From Enoplolaimus lenunculus (lineage: Eukaryota; Nematoda; Enoplea; Enoplida; Thoracostomopsidae): 64,000 nt of DNA. This document shows, one piece after another, positions 9,974-21,510 of the stretch. The DNA is taken from positions 1 through 64,000 of the forward strand of contig JASANG010000668.1 in assembly GCA_030248215.1 (NCBI GenBank), given 5' to 3'. The translations under genes and the position numbers were made by a program. Position 1 is the stretch's first letter; each line of letters starts with the position of its first letter. Under the pieces are notes generated by a model that was not told the origin of the DNA, did not search any database, and saw nothing but the letters and a program-made list of their open reading frames with translations.

Positions 9974-12900
9974 TTATGCTGTTTGTCTGAGTTTTGAAAC
10001 GACATCCGGAGGAATTACTAATTCTTTTGGCTTTTCCCACGGAAAATCTGGATTTCCAAAGTGTCCGTTTTCAGCTGTTCTTTCGTAGATTGGAGTTGTC
10101 AAATTAAGCTGCCTGAAAATGCAATTATTCTATACCTTTGCAGTTAAATGACGGTATGCACATTTCTAGAGGTACATAAAAATGAAAATCACGAACGAAA
10201 TGATATGGAACAACTCCCAGGAGCAAACAACCCCAATAGATTATAACAACCACCGATCACTCAGTACAAGGGAAAATAATGTCATTTACTTAAAAGCATT
10301 TTATTCGGGTAATGGTTGAACATAAATCTACAGATCTTTGTCTTCACAAATCAAAAGTGGAGCTAAACATTTTGGACTTCAGTAATTTATTCTAATTTCA
10401 TACTTACACGCAATTAAAACAGACCCATGTTTACATGGTATCCGGCCTATTTTCCGCGAGACTTAAGCTAAAGCTTTAGACGAATTTTTTGCTTGGCTGA
10501 GGTTTAGGCTTAGGAATATGCTGATTCTACGCTTGGGCTTAGGCTTAAGAATATGCTTATAATACTGTTCCACCCCTGTTGTTTACATTGGCCGAGACTT
10601 TTACAGCTTTAGGTTTAGACCAGGATACAACTGGAGGCTTGCATCCGGCTCTGGCAGAAAATCGACCACCGGCAATTCTTTTCGCGTTTCGTTTTAACTT
10701 TTGGCACAGTTTTGGAGAAAAAATTGCCAAGATTTCGTAAAAAGTAAGCGTAAAACCAAAACGATTTGAGAACACTGATTTTTGCTAAAATTAACAAATA
10801 AAATAAACATAATTTCGGCTACTTAATTTCGCCTCATCCCCGGCTCCGAACTGATTTTTTGACCTGCGGCCCAGGTATTTTTTACTTCCGGCTGCTCCCT
10901 GGTTTAGACTAATTCACAAGAAGTTTAAGCAAATACTTTAGACTAATTTTTCCTCTGGCTTAGGATTACGAATATTATGTTTTATTCTTGCGCTTACGTT
11001 TTTATTAGTTTAGGCTTATGAATGTGCTATTGCTAACACTCTGTTACGGTACTCATCTATGCGTTAACCGCAAAACATGTAAACTAACCTCATTAACATT
11101 CCTGGCCGAAGATCAAAATTTTCGTTGACTACTTTCAACATATCGCCTGAAGACAATGGAGAACTTCCAAACGAACTAATCATTACAGATAACGGTTTAG
11201 CGACCCCAATAGCATATGATACCTAAATGAAAAACTACTCAAACAAACTTGCTGACACTAATATAACATCTGCAATCAATCAAGACACACATTAATGTAA
11301 TTTCAGGGTGTGACCAGGGTGCAACCGGAATTCCGGTTCCGGTTCCGGCATTTTTTCACCTTCCGGTTCCGGTTCCGGTAAATTTTTACCGGATTTAAAA
11401 ATTCCGGTATTATAATTTGGCCGTTTTCTTAACTTTGCTAATTTTTAAGAATCTCTTTTGAAAGCCACTTGTACTCCGAATATAAGCCATTGCTGGTGGA
11501 TTTCACTTCAGTCGATGATGAAAATCTAAAATACAACAAATAAAATAAATACCTATGTTCGACTAAGGTTATTTCACAAATAATAGAGCAAAAAATACGA
11601 TTAAAATGAAATTTTTGGTGAAATGCGTTTTTCACTTTCCGGTTCCGGTTCCGGTAAAATTTTCAAATTCCGGTTCCGGTTCCGGTTCCGGTAAATTGTA
11701 ATTCCGGTTGCACCCTGGGTGTGACCGGATATCCGTTGTTCCCGGTAAAAATCAGTATCCATTTCCGTTATAGAAATACCGCAAATGCCGTTATTTTACG
11801 CTCATAGTCAGTTATAAATCACGTGTATATCTTGGAATTTTTCGTTACAGATATACTGCGAATATCCGATATGAAATGATCATTATGATATTGATCTAAA
11901 ATCTTAAAAATTTTGGTGTATCCGTTTTTTCTTTAAAATTTTTGATAGCCGAGTGAATATTTGCACGTCTCAAATTGTGTTGGCATAAAAATATAACATG
12001 TTTGAAACTTTTATACTTCAATATCCATTTTCCGTTTCCACAGTTTTGAACCCTGATATATACAAACAGTGAAAACTGAATTTTGCTCAACTTAATAATG
12101 TTGAGAAAAATGATTTCTGTGAAAACTTCTAATTTCTACCTAAAATATAATTAGAGTTCGTACACTGATCTTTAAAACTATTGATATCAAGCTTTAAGTT
12201 AGAGCTCGAAAAAGCACTATGGTGTCAGACCTTGTAGGTTGCAAACAAGTGCTGTGGTAGTGTTTGCCTCTACAGTATATTGATTAGTGCGTACATATCG
12301 TTCATTGTTCAAACCTTAATGTTGCTTTGAAATTTAGCGAAAATAAGACCATGGCATACGTGGATATATTCATTTGAATACCAAGATATTATTGCAGACA
12401 ATTACCTGAACTAAACATCGGCAACAAAGTTTAGCTTTTACCAATGATTTCGCCACCCAGCGAGCCGCATAAGCAGCGGAGCGATCGACTTTTGACGGAT
12501 CTTTGCCCGAAAATGCTCCACCACCATGCGCACCCCAGCCACCGTAGGTATCAACAATAATTTTACGCCCAGTTAGACCAGCATCGCCCTATAATTTCAA
12601 CCATCATAGTAGCCGCAATTGCTACTACATTGTAATGCAACGAAACATTTTGCAAAGATTCAAAATATAAGATTGAAGAGTGTTAACTTTGTTGCACTGT
12701 TGACAAAATTATTGTGATGAGTGAATTAGTTAATAATTTTTTAAATGAACAAGATTTACCTCAGGACTACTGTTTGTGATTCCAGATTCCCAAAAAGCTT
12801 CAATCTGTGATGCTTTTCTTAAATTCCAGTCATAGGCGCAGTCATGGTTGTGGAAAACGTTTGGTTACGTTCTATAAAAAAGTTTCGATGTGGTGTCTTG

Positions 12901-15900
12901 TTTTTCAATCGGAAACAAATCGTGTTCAAAACTCTGTACAAATATCGCAAAGGGATTGACCCCTATCACCCCACCTGGCTGTGTTTTTAATTATATCAAA
13001 ACAATGACCAACATACCATGGGTCCTCCCATAGTGAATGATCCGCACGGGTTCAAATGAAATACAGTATCGTCGTCAATCAGTCCTTTTGGCATTATTGG
13101 TACGATAACTTGATCATGAAGCACTTTGCGCAGTTCTTCCAGCGTAATTTCGGGTCCGTGTTGCGTACTTAAAACGACCGTATGAATACGCTGAGGTATG
13201 CACGCCCCTTTGACCATTTTATATTGAATTGTTACCTGTAACATTATTAAGTAAAAAAGAAGTCAGAAGCATAGGTTTCATATTAGGTTTACGTTATGCT
13301 TACGCTTAGACGTAGGTTTAGGCTTAAAAGCATAGGTGAGACCGAGACTTGTGGTCTCGGTCCCGGTCAATTTTTAACCGTTACCGGAAACAAAAATATT
13401 TTTAAACAAAAAATTTGGACATTTTTAATCTGCCCAGAATTGCCGTTTCATAAAATTAACCTAACAAATTGCCGCCTAATTATATTTTTTTTACTTTATT
13501 TATTACTGGGCCATTGTCCCCATACCCTTCGAATGAACTCGAGACAAATCCCACTGTCTCAAAACACCCTCGGTATAGTACCTAATTCACAGCTGTAGTG
13601 TTGTTTTTTATCCCAGGCAAACCCAATAGACTGGACAATTTTTTAACATAGCGTAGACGTTATAACGTGAATGACCCATAATTTTTTACACGATGCTTTA
13701 AATGTTTTAAACGCGAAAATGTTACTATTTGAGTGTTACACACCATAAAATCAATGTTTATGGGTTCCTTTCAAAAACAGAATCTTGGATAACCCTCGGG
13801 GTCATCCTATTTGTTAAACCACTATAAAACCATGCAGCAATGCTCTACTATCGTTCGCTCTGTGTTGGTTGGCGAAATGCGTACGTATTTCAACCAAATC
13901 CCGAGACTTGCTGAAGCCGAGACCGCCCGTCCCTGTTTACTGCACAGCTCATCATTTTTACACAAAAACAATCACCTGGGCGTTTGTTTACTTCCCTGCT
14001 CCACAAAATGCGGGGAAATAGAATAGGCTTAGGGTTTGGCTTAGGTTCAACCTTAGGCGTAAAATTTACGGTTATAAATATAACAAACAGTAATACGGGG
14101 TTTTTTGCCTTCTATAGAATTACCACTTTTTAGAGGAGGGCAAAGGAAAGAAATAGCACAAAACGGCACCTGAGATTTAGAATCTGGTCGTATAAACGGC
14201 AGAGTCCCGTCTCGTCGCAGGGAGTGTAATCGACGATTAATGGTATGTGCCAATTGAAGAGTTAGTGGCATCGCTTCTTCAGTCTCATCGGTTGCGTAAC
14301 CGAACATAATGCCCTGAAAATATTCTCTACAATTAACGAAATTGCAACAATTATTGTTAACGAAACAGACAATAACGTTTATACATAGTACAATTGCAAT
14401 ACTAAGTTTTGAAAGATTGTTCTAACGAATCAATGTTGCGCTATTCGTGTCGTACTGCAGCGATCAATAGAAATATAAATTAGACATACAATTTTTATAC
14501 ACTCTGTAAATAAGTAAGTACTATGCGCCGCACCAGACAATCTAAAAGATCCATTTGCTTTCCTATGCATGTACTAAATCAAACCCATAACAATAAATTT
14601 GGTATCTGGTTCCGGCAAAACATTGAACTGGACTATGTTATTGATATCCGGTACAATCGTGTAATCAATGTAAAACCCGTACTGAAATTGTTCAAGGACG
14701 GGGCATATAATGTTAGGACGAAGGTATATGGAAATTTCACAGGATTTACAAGCTGCGTGAAAACCTCTAGAGCGGACCAAAATTATTCTATGGGGCTGAG
14801 ACCCATTTCTTGTCCGCCTAGGAAGCCGAATCCAAAAACCCTAATAAACCACCCTACCGCTAATTTACTTGGTCGCCAGCCCCAATATCTTCTTCTGTTC
14901 GATTCAGATGAACTCCGGCTGCAATTTCAGGTGCTTGTTCTTCTAGCGCTACCAGCACATTGCAAGTTTTATAATCAAATCCTGAACAACAAATCATAAC
15001 GCAAAGGCGTCAACAATTTCATCTCTTTTATATGTACATATTATTATCTGCTTTATATTAACAATAAAACATTTAAACTTTGTTTCATCAGTTCCAAAGT
15101 GAACAACTCGTAGTTGACGCTACACGCCAGGGTTCCAACAGGAGCTGAATTTTGCCCGAATAGGAACATGAATTAAATTTCTTTGCAAAAACCGGAGCAG
15201 GAACAGAAACCGGAATTTGAAACAAATTTCATGCCTGAATAACTGCTGGACTTTTTAGAAAACTTGCCAAAAATGGGCTGAAGCGAACTTTCAGCTATTT
15301 CAAAGTCAAGTTTTGCGAAAACAACAGAAACAGTTTATTGACAAAATTGAAGTAATTGCAAAAACGGTCATGTCGAAACAACAATTTTTCAAGACAAAGT
15401 TTCCAATACTTAAATCATTAGGAATAATTGGCCACAAAACCGTAAAAACTTCCGGTTCCTGCATCTTCAAATGCAGGAACATGAGCAGGAATTCCGACCG
15501 GAACAGGAATTCCGGTTGAACCCTGTTACACACAGTGTAGTATGCAATGCTGTTCCTATCATGCATATTGCGCTTATGACATTGCTATTGATACAAATAC
15601 GTTGTATTTAACCGAAGTCTATGTCTTGATAACAGATATTCCCTGTTACACCATTCTTATTCTCCCAACACCACACGCAATCTTTCTACCAAGTTTTCCT
15701 GCGTTGATAAATCTACCTTTGGAACAATCATCGTATCCAATCTTTTTAACAACCCCTCGTACAACACGCTGGTAATCAACGGTCGCTTTGCTCGTAATCT
15801 CACCCATTATCATAATCATACCAGTTTTCGTTACAGTCTCTAAAATCAGTTGCATATGGTATCAATATGTACAATTAAAGCTACAGCGCTCAACATACGT

Positions 15901-17160
15901 AATTTGAGTACTGTTTCAGCCATCTTTAACATTCAACTTGGTATCAGGCAGTCAGATCAAAAATAGAATGCTGTCGTTAAAATAACTAAATGCTAAAAAA
16001 CTTTCGGTATCTTGATTCAACACTGACAAAAATTTTCGGCATACCAGTTTCGCTATACAAATCTGACGCAGAAATCTAAACACATTAAGATACCGTTCCC
16101 TACGCACGTACCACAAGCAACCTTTGCATTTGGATCTTGCTTCAGGTGTGCATCCAAAACAGCGTCACTGATCTGATCACACATTTTATCTGAAAATTGC
16201 TCAAAAATAATAATTTTCGTTCCGAAAAACTCAGCTTGGTAGTATCAATTCAACGTTAAATTTAACAGTCTTCTATGTTCCTATCAGGGTGCAACCGGAA
16301 TTACAATTTACCGGAACCGGAATTTGAAAATTTTACCGGAACCGGAACCGGAACCGAAAAATGAAAAATGCATTTCACCAAAAATTTCATTTTAATCGTA
16401 TTTTTTGCTCTATTATTTGTGAAATAACCTTAGTCGAACATAAGTATTTATTTTATTTGTTGTATTTTAGATTTTCATCATCGACTGAAGTGAAATCCAC
16501 CATCAACGGCTTATATTCGGAGTACAAGTGGCTTTCAAAAGAGATTCTTAAAAATTAGCAAAGTTAAGAAAACGGCCAAATTATAATACCGGAATTTTTA
16601 AATCCGGTAAAAATTTACCGGAACCGGAACCGGAAGGTGAAAAAATGCCGGAACCGGAACCGGAATTCCGGTTGCACCCTGGTTCCTATACGTACGTACA
16701 TATTAATCTACTATTAATCTAAGCCCGTATTCTCAGAAGTACGTAGCATCTATCACCAGTTGGTGATAGGTCCTGTAACTTTGGAACCAGCCCATGCTGA
16801 GGTTCGAAATTCGGCACATAGTTCGCGTTTGATTGGTCCTACTTCTGTACCAATTTTAAGATCTACAACTGTAGATGTTCGTCTGTTTGAAAACCTATCG
16901 CTAAGTGATGACAGGTGCTATACGCATTTGAGAATATGGGACCTAGCTAGAGGGCCTATAACTACACCGTAGTAGATTGCAAACTTTAATTTGTGAATTG
17001 TCGTTATTTGTTTGTTTCGAAACCCACTGCGGATTGGCGGCAGTATCCATTAGAAAATTCAAAATACGGAGTAAAACATACCCGGATGCCCTTCGCTGAC
17101 ACTTTCCGACGTAAACAAAAAGTGATCTGGAGGCATTTTCGATACTTTGCTTCCAATCAT
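9974..17160 (-). CDS. S-adenosylmethionine synthase (methionine adenosyltransferase), 9 exons
   Basis: Exons in transcript order: 17160-17082, 16189-16112, 15839-15717, 14981-14869, 14313-14170, 13235-13017, 12588-12406, 11222-11089, 10112-9974. Together they give 1212 nt, 403 aa (human MAT2A 395). The enzyme makes S-adenosylmethionine from ATP and methionine in the cytosol. Signatures in order: [11 protein letters not shown] (methionine/ATP site) across exons 1-2, [28 protein letters not shown] across exons 4-5, [12 protein letters not shown], and [19 protein letters not shown] (ATP loop and catalytic Lys/Asp) in exon 7. The C-terminus adds about 15 residues after the family's FPWE motif. 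The usual GGPQGD reads GGPMGD across the exon 6/7 junction; the donor GTGCCG of exon 5 is weak but required by the alignment. Introns are full of MITEs, including hAT copies at 11315-11717 and 16285-16681. This is the expected MAT/sams orthologue; the paralogue type cannot be told. Confidence 0.96.
10429..10592. mobile_element. TTAGGC-bearing MITE copy in SAM synthase intron 8
   Basis: Ends CCCATGTTTACATGG and CCCCTGTTGTTTACATTGGCC. Inside are TTTTTTGCTTGGC and TTAGGCTTAGGAATATGCT. Same family as the copies at 1042 and 6505. Confidence 0.65.
10605..10905. mobile_element. MITE of the 'GGAGG/CCGGC' family, copy A (SAM synthase intron 8)
   Basis: Begins ATACAACTGGAGGCTTGC with CCGGCTCTGGCAG. 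The interior has AAGCGTAAAACCAAAACG and CTACTTAATTTCGCCTCATCC, shared with 61565-61892 and 63674-63984. No target duplication seen. Confidence 0.55.
11315..11717. mobile_element. hAT MITE, CCGGAA family copy 1 (403 bp), SAM synthase intron
   Basis: A perfect 8-bp target duplication, GGTGTGAC, stands on both sides (11307-11314, 11718-11725). The terminal inverted repeat starts CAGGGTGCAACCGGAATT. Inside each end are tandem GGTTCC/GGAACC words. The interior, about 200 bp, carries a 65-codon ORF (minus strand, 11438-11635) that is conserved in the other copies. Confidence 0.92.
13331..13935. mobile_element. hAT-like element of the GGTCTCGG family in a SAM synthase intron
   Basis: The ends carry GAGACCGAGACTTGTGGTCTCGG and, at the other side, GCCGAGACCGCCCGTCCCTG. 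The interior shares with 5281-5986 the stretches around the 'cccataccctTcgaa' and 'cataacGTcTAcGcta' segments, in opposite orientation. No clear target duplication. It lies between exons 5 and 6. Confidence 0.65.
15128..15525. mobile_element. hAT-like MITE with AGGAAC/GGAACAGG ends, SAM synthase intron
   Basis: Terminal sequences CAGGGTTCCAACAGGAGC and CCGGTTGAACCCTG are imperfect inverted repeats. The flanks CTACACGC and TTACACAC agree at 6 of 8 positions. Internal words GGAACAGGAA repeat at both ends. ORFs on both strands here are fortuitous. Confidence 0.65.
16285..16681. mobile_element. hAT MITE, CCGGAA family copy 2 (397 bp), SAM synthase intron 1
   Basis: Perfect 8-bp duplication GTTCCTAT (16277-16284, 16682-16689), with CAGGGTGCAACCGG ends. 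It is inserted in the opposite orientation to copy 1, so its 65-codon ORF reads on the plus strand (16361-16558). The copies are nearly identical, which points to recent activity. Confidence 0.92.
16723..16962. mobile_element. MITE with CCCGTATTCTCA ends in SAM synthase intron 1
   Basis: CCCGTATTCTCAGAAGTACGTAGCATCTATCACC at the left (read in two parts) and GGTGCTATACGCATTTGAGAATATGGG at the right are imperfect inverted repeats. Inside is ATCACCAGTTGGTGAT, a small palindrome. Similar words occur at 27720-27805 and 39665-39860. Confidence 0.5.
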
Positions 17161-17172
17161 ACCTGAAACACC
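17161..17172 (-). promoter_or_regulatory. Splice acceptor 2 nt upstream of the SAM synthase start codon
   Basis: On the minus strand the sequence reads GGTGTTTCAG|GT and then ATG. An acceptor this close to the start is typical of spliced-leader trans-splicing in nematodes; it could also close a cis intron in the 5' UTR. No upstream exon could be recognised. Confidence 0.45.
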
Positions 17173-17821
17173 GTATACATACCACAATGACTAGTAATGT
17201 ACGCACGTATTCATGAACTATGCATCACGGAGTGACGAGGATTAAAGTCTCTTGTAGACTTTCCCCACATTTAAAGCCAAACCTTAGGCTTAGGTGAAGA
17301 TTACTATCAGCTTGTGTCTATAACTAGCTGGAGATAGGTGGTATACGCAGCTGACAATACGGGTACACGGACGTCTAAAACCGTCAGCCTAACTACCTAA
17401 CAACAACGGAACATAAGTGTTTAACAACAAAAAACCCATTTCAAGAAACATAATTCATTTAATCAGCACCGTACTTTTTCATAAATCAACTTCCAATAAA
17501 ATTAATATTGAAAAATAAGATTACAATTATTTTTTTTAAATTTGCATAACGTTACGACAAATCGCCGTTCCCCAGTTAGCACTAGAACTCAAGAGTTAAA
17601 AGTGAAAAACAAACTAACTATAACCTTCCTTAGAACAGCTTACAACTATTAAATAGATTCAATGGCAGATTGAAGTTTCTTAGTCACACAATTGGTTAAC
17701 ACTGAATTGAAACTGATTAACGGCCATCGCACGTGTACGTTTACATTGAAATTTATAGCTCCAACACTGCCTATAAACCTCTCCATAGCGATTACTTTAC
17801 TATCAGCTATCGTAATTTCGA

Positions 17822-18000
17822 CCAATGTTACTTTTAGGGCCGTCCCGGTTTCTAAGGGTTCTGTATAAGATAAGAGTAGGCTTACATTCTAGACTACATT
17901 TTTTGCTTAGGCTTAGGCTTAAAAATACGCTTCTGCAACGCTTAGGCTTAGGCTTCGGAATACGCTTAACCTACTGTTACGGCCCTAAAAGTAACATTGG
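17822..18000. mobile_element. TTAGGC-bearing MITE, best-preserved copy (179 bp)
   Basis: A 22-bp perfect terminal inverted repeat begins CCAATGTTACTTTTAGGGCC and ends with its complement. Between them lie TTTTTTGC followed by TTAGGC runs, each run interrupted by an AATACGCTT word. TTAGGC is the nematode telomere hexamer. No protein capacity. Confidence 0.85.
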
Positions 18001-18384
18001 CCCTAATTCCAACTCGGGCTCAAGATTCCTGTAAGATGTTGAGCAAGCTTTCAATTTCCTAAATAGCAGCCTATCACAATTTTAAACTATTACATATATT
18101 TTCTATCTTCGGGTGCTACGTCTTGCCCTTCGATTAGAAATACTACACTTAAAGCCTGAATTCACTGACAACACAACGCAGCAAATTTAACATATAAATC
18201 AAGCGGAATGTGATATTTACGGAAATCTGCACCCATCTTTTCTATCAAGCTAAGCATCTAAAGGAACAATCTAAAGATTTTTTCTCAAATTAGAATATCT
18301 ATATTCGTTTTATCTTCTTAATTTAACGGTTTGTTTTGTTCCCCTGGCATCTTTCAAGTTTTACTCAACTATTGATTTTGGATA

Positions 18385-18478
18385 GGGATGTGCCGATACC
18401 AAAATTTTTGCCAATGCCGATTCTTATTCTGAAATTTTGCCGATGCCGAACCGATGCCGATTAATCGGCACATCACTA
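18385..18478. mobile_element. Small 'GCCGAT' MITE, 94 bp
   Basis: AGGGATGTGCCGATACC at the left and GGCACATCACTAT at the right are inverted ends; GCCGATGCCGA words lie between. A related, rearranged fragment with CGGCATCGG words lies at 34185-34275 in lgl intron 1. Confidence 0.6.
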
Positions 18479-19345
18479 TTAATTTTGAAATTATTTAACT
18501 AATCTCAAAATTTATTTGTATTTGATTTTCCAATCCTAGCTTCAGTTGTTATAAAATGCTGTTGCGGTTGACCCACCCGGCAGAATACCAGAAAACAGCA
18601 ACAAACGGAAACATTCACGTGACGTTTCAAAAAAAATTTCCACGTCACCGGCGTACTGTTTTCATAGAAGTACAATAACAGCATCAACTCGCGGTATTAC
18701 TACAGTTAGCAAACCATAATAATTTCCGTGGATAATTTCCAACTGCTCAAAGCTTTAAAATCAAAACAACATAACATATGATAGTCAACTCAAATTGAAT
18801 TCAATAACAGCATAGTGAGCGTTTCAAAGTATATTTTTACGTCGAGTTTCAAGCATTAAACACCATGACTCTCTTTGTTGGTAAATCATACTATAAAACC
18901 TAGCCTACATAATTGTAAAAAGGAACAACAGAGCGCAAAACTAGATCCCACTACGATCATAATAGACTGTGTTATATATAAGCTAAAACACAATAGCGAA
19001 CTACATATAGTATATTTCTCTCCAAACTAGCAATAAAACAATAACTAGAATCAGAAACCTAATCATCAAAACGAATTATATTAGTTCTATTCATGCTTAT
19101 TCACTGCTAACGTACGCCTACTACAGTCTAAATTGACTGTACAACCTATCACGTCAGAACAATCTATTGAAGCTAGTTTTTCGTAGGCACGTACTTTGAG
19201 TAAAACGAAAACATTATCCACTTGCATTTAGACTTAAGTCAGGAACGCACTTACTTACCAGCCAAATTATTTATCTTACTGCATGCATAGTCAATGTCTA
19301 GAAGCTTAAAAACAGCCCAAGTTCTTGACAATATTTACTAATCTG

Positions 19346-19702
19346 CAGGGTTCAAAGCGGAACGGGATTATACCGGAATCGGAACTACAAAATTTATATT
19401 AACAAGTATAATATTGATTTAGGGTGTCTGTTGGCTGGCAACAATTCTCAAAAACGTCGCATGAACAAATTGGCAATCTTTTTTGGCTCTGTAAAGCTAA
19501 ACTACAATCAATTATTGATACGTTAACTTATCGAAAACAAATAGATAAATGATGCTGAATTTTTATACAACATATCATAACAAGTAAGTATAAAATTAAA
19601 ATGTGGAAATTCCGATTCAGATTGATTGTGCAATCGGAATCGAAATCGGAACTCGTTTTAAATCGGAATTCTATTCGGAATCGGAATTCCGATTGCACCC
19701 TG
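19346..19702. mobile_element. hAT MITE, second subfamily (GGAATCGG ends), 357 bp, intergenic
   Basis: Flanks CTAATCTG and GTAATCTG form a 7/8 target duplication. Ends: CAGGGTTCAAAGCGGAAC and AATTCCGATTGCACCCTG. The interior contains GGGTGTCTGTTGGCTGG and a run of GGAATCGGAA words at the right, distinct from the CCGGAA family. Confidence 0.78.
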
Positions 19703-20808
19703 GTAATCTGGCCACGAAAAACCTTTATACTGAAAATCTTTGATTTTCGTTAAAGCTGCGAAAGTTTAGTAAAACGTAGAATAAAGTCGAAATCGAACTT
19801 CAGTATATAATTTCTCTGAAACCCAGGCATAAACGTGTTATTTGCAACAAAAACGTATATATACCATTATCTGCCAAAAAAGTTTTTAATACGCGTAAGG
19901 ATTTCAAGTAAGGACCGGACAATACGTCATTGATTTCGAATTCTAACCGTGACGTCGAATATATGAAGCAGACTTAACAGCATGCTATAGAAATTTGCAA
20001 AGGTCGAGATATTGAATCCTTGACCAATACCGTCAATTTTTGTTTAATCCGAACTTCTGTTGCCACCCTGAAACTGTCTATGCAAAAAATTTTTTTACGA
20101 GGGTACTTAACTTTTGAAAAGCCATGTACGTGAATTGATTTAGGCTCCATATCGCTGCACATGGCATTTTCCGGCATCGTTGTCAGGAAGTAATCTGTAA
20201 CAGTGACCACGGTGCAGCTGGCTTTAAAGCATAAATATCCACTACACAATTGCTCTAAATAAAGATATAGTGTAACAACAGAATGTACAATGCACGTCCC
20301 ATGGGTGTAACTTTTTTCAGCGGGACTGGAATAGTGCAAGCTTAAGCTTCAGACTATCGTTTCTTAGGTTTAAAATATTTTACGGAATTTATTTAGATAC
20401 TCTTGCTACGGAACATATTACATTCCCAATCACATAAGACAGCTACATTTTATTTTTTACTCTATTTGGAGGTACGTGAAAATGAAAGACAAATGTGGGA
20501 TTTCGGACGCATTTAAATAAAAACTAATGTGATCAGTATCTTTACCACACTATCTGTTGCGGGGTTTACGTGATAAATGGTGCAGGTGTGTCACGTTCTA
20601 TATATTGGTTAACGTTTTGACTGCGATGTAACCCGACATATTCCAAAAACCGTGGTTGTCTGCTAACAGTACGTATCGGTCACGTTTTCTTTCAGTGCCC
20701 TACATCGTCCATATCATAAGATACTAACAGACATGTGAAGTTAGTATCATATATTCCGAGACAATGTAAATAAAAATATTAATATGGCAAGTAATTTAAA
20801 TAGATGGG

Positions 20809-20943
20809 AAAATTCAGAATTTCCGGGAAAATTGTATCTTTGCCGGGACAATTCAAAATTTGCCGAGAAGTCTAAATTTGCCGAGAAAATTCAAATTTTG
20901 GCATGAAAATTCAAATTTTGCAGGGAATATTCAAATTTCGGCG
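20809..20943. repeat. Degenerate ~21-bp tandem repeat
   Basis: About six imperfect copies of a GCCGGGAAAATTCAAAATTT-like unit in the SAM synthase-srbd1 intergenic region. Confidence 0.6.
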
Positions 20944-21510
20944 GATTGTCTTATGATACGTTTTAAACAACATATAGTTTCCATATCAGCTCCAATCGAC
21001 TAAAAAGTCGGATGAACCAAGTAATCTCCGCACCACGTTTATTGTCATAACAAATTTCTTGTCAAACATAAAAAGCTACACCGGCAGAATATTTGACCAA
21101 ATAGGTTCCCACTGTTTAACGCAGCATTTTCGACTAAAATACATCATGCCGACGCCGAAAGTCATCTTTGTTTCCAAGACTTCAGCTTTGGAAAGCGCGT
21201 ATAAAGAATAAAATATAAACTTTAGAATAATTTTTGCTTAGCCTTTAGGCTTAGCTAGAGGCTTATCTTTACACTAAGGCCTAGGCTTTAGAAAATATGG
21301 TTACTTCAAACCGGACAATATTCGAAAATTATCTTGACAGTATGATTTATAACTTGACATTTGGATCTACGATGTTGCGCTCTCATTTAAAAATGTTAAA
21401 CAGCTACGTTCATTATGGAATAAAATAGCCACAATTTTTTAATTCAGGCCTAACCGAAAATAAACTAGATCATACGAACGGAAACCAAATTTAAGGTAAA
21501 GACCCTCCCA

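Larger units (their letters stand above)
17173..21510. other. Intergenic region between SAM synthase and srbd1
   Basis: Outside the MITEs at 17822, 18385 and 19346 and the tandem repeat at 20809, I see no gene. A 121-codon minus-strand ORF (19974-20339) starts beside a TTAGGC-family fragment and has no recognisable motif. A further TTAGGC fragment lies at 21216-21290. Confidence 0.5.

Noticed and set aside
14523-14999. 158-codon plus-strand ORF
   Set aside because: Its 3' part is antisense to SAM synthase exon 4 (14869-14981) and the rest is intron.
19974-20339. 121-codon minus-strand ORF as a gene
   Set aside because: No recognisable motif, no flanking splice pattern, and it begins in a TTAGGC-family fragment.
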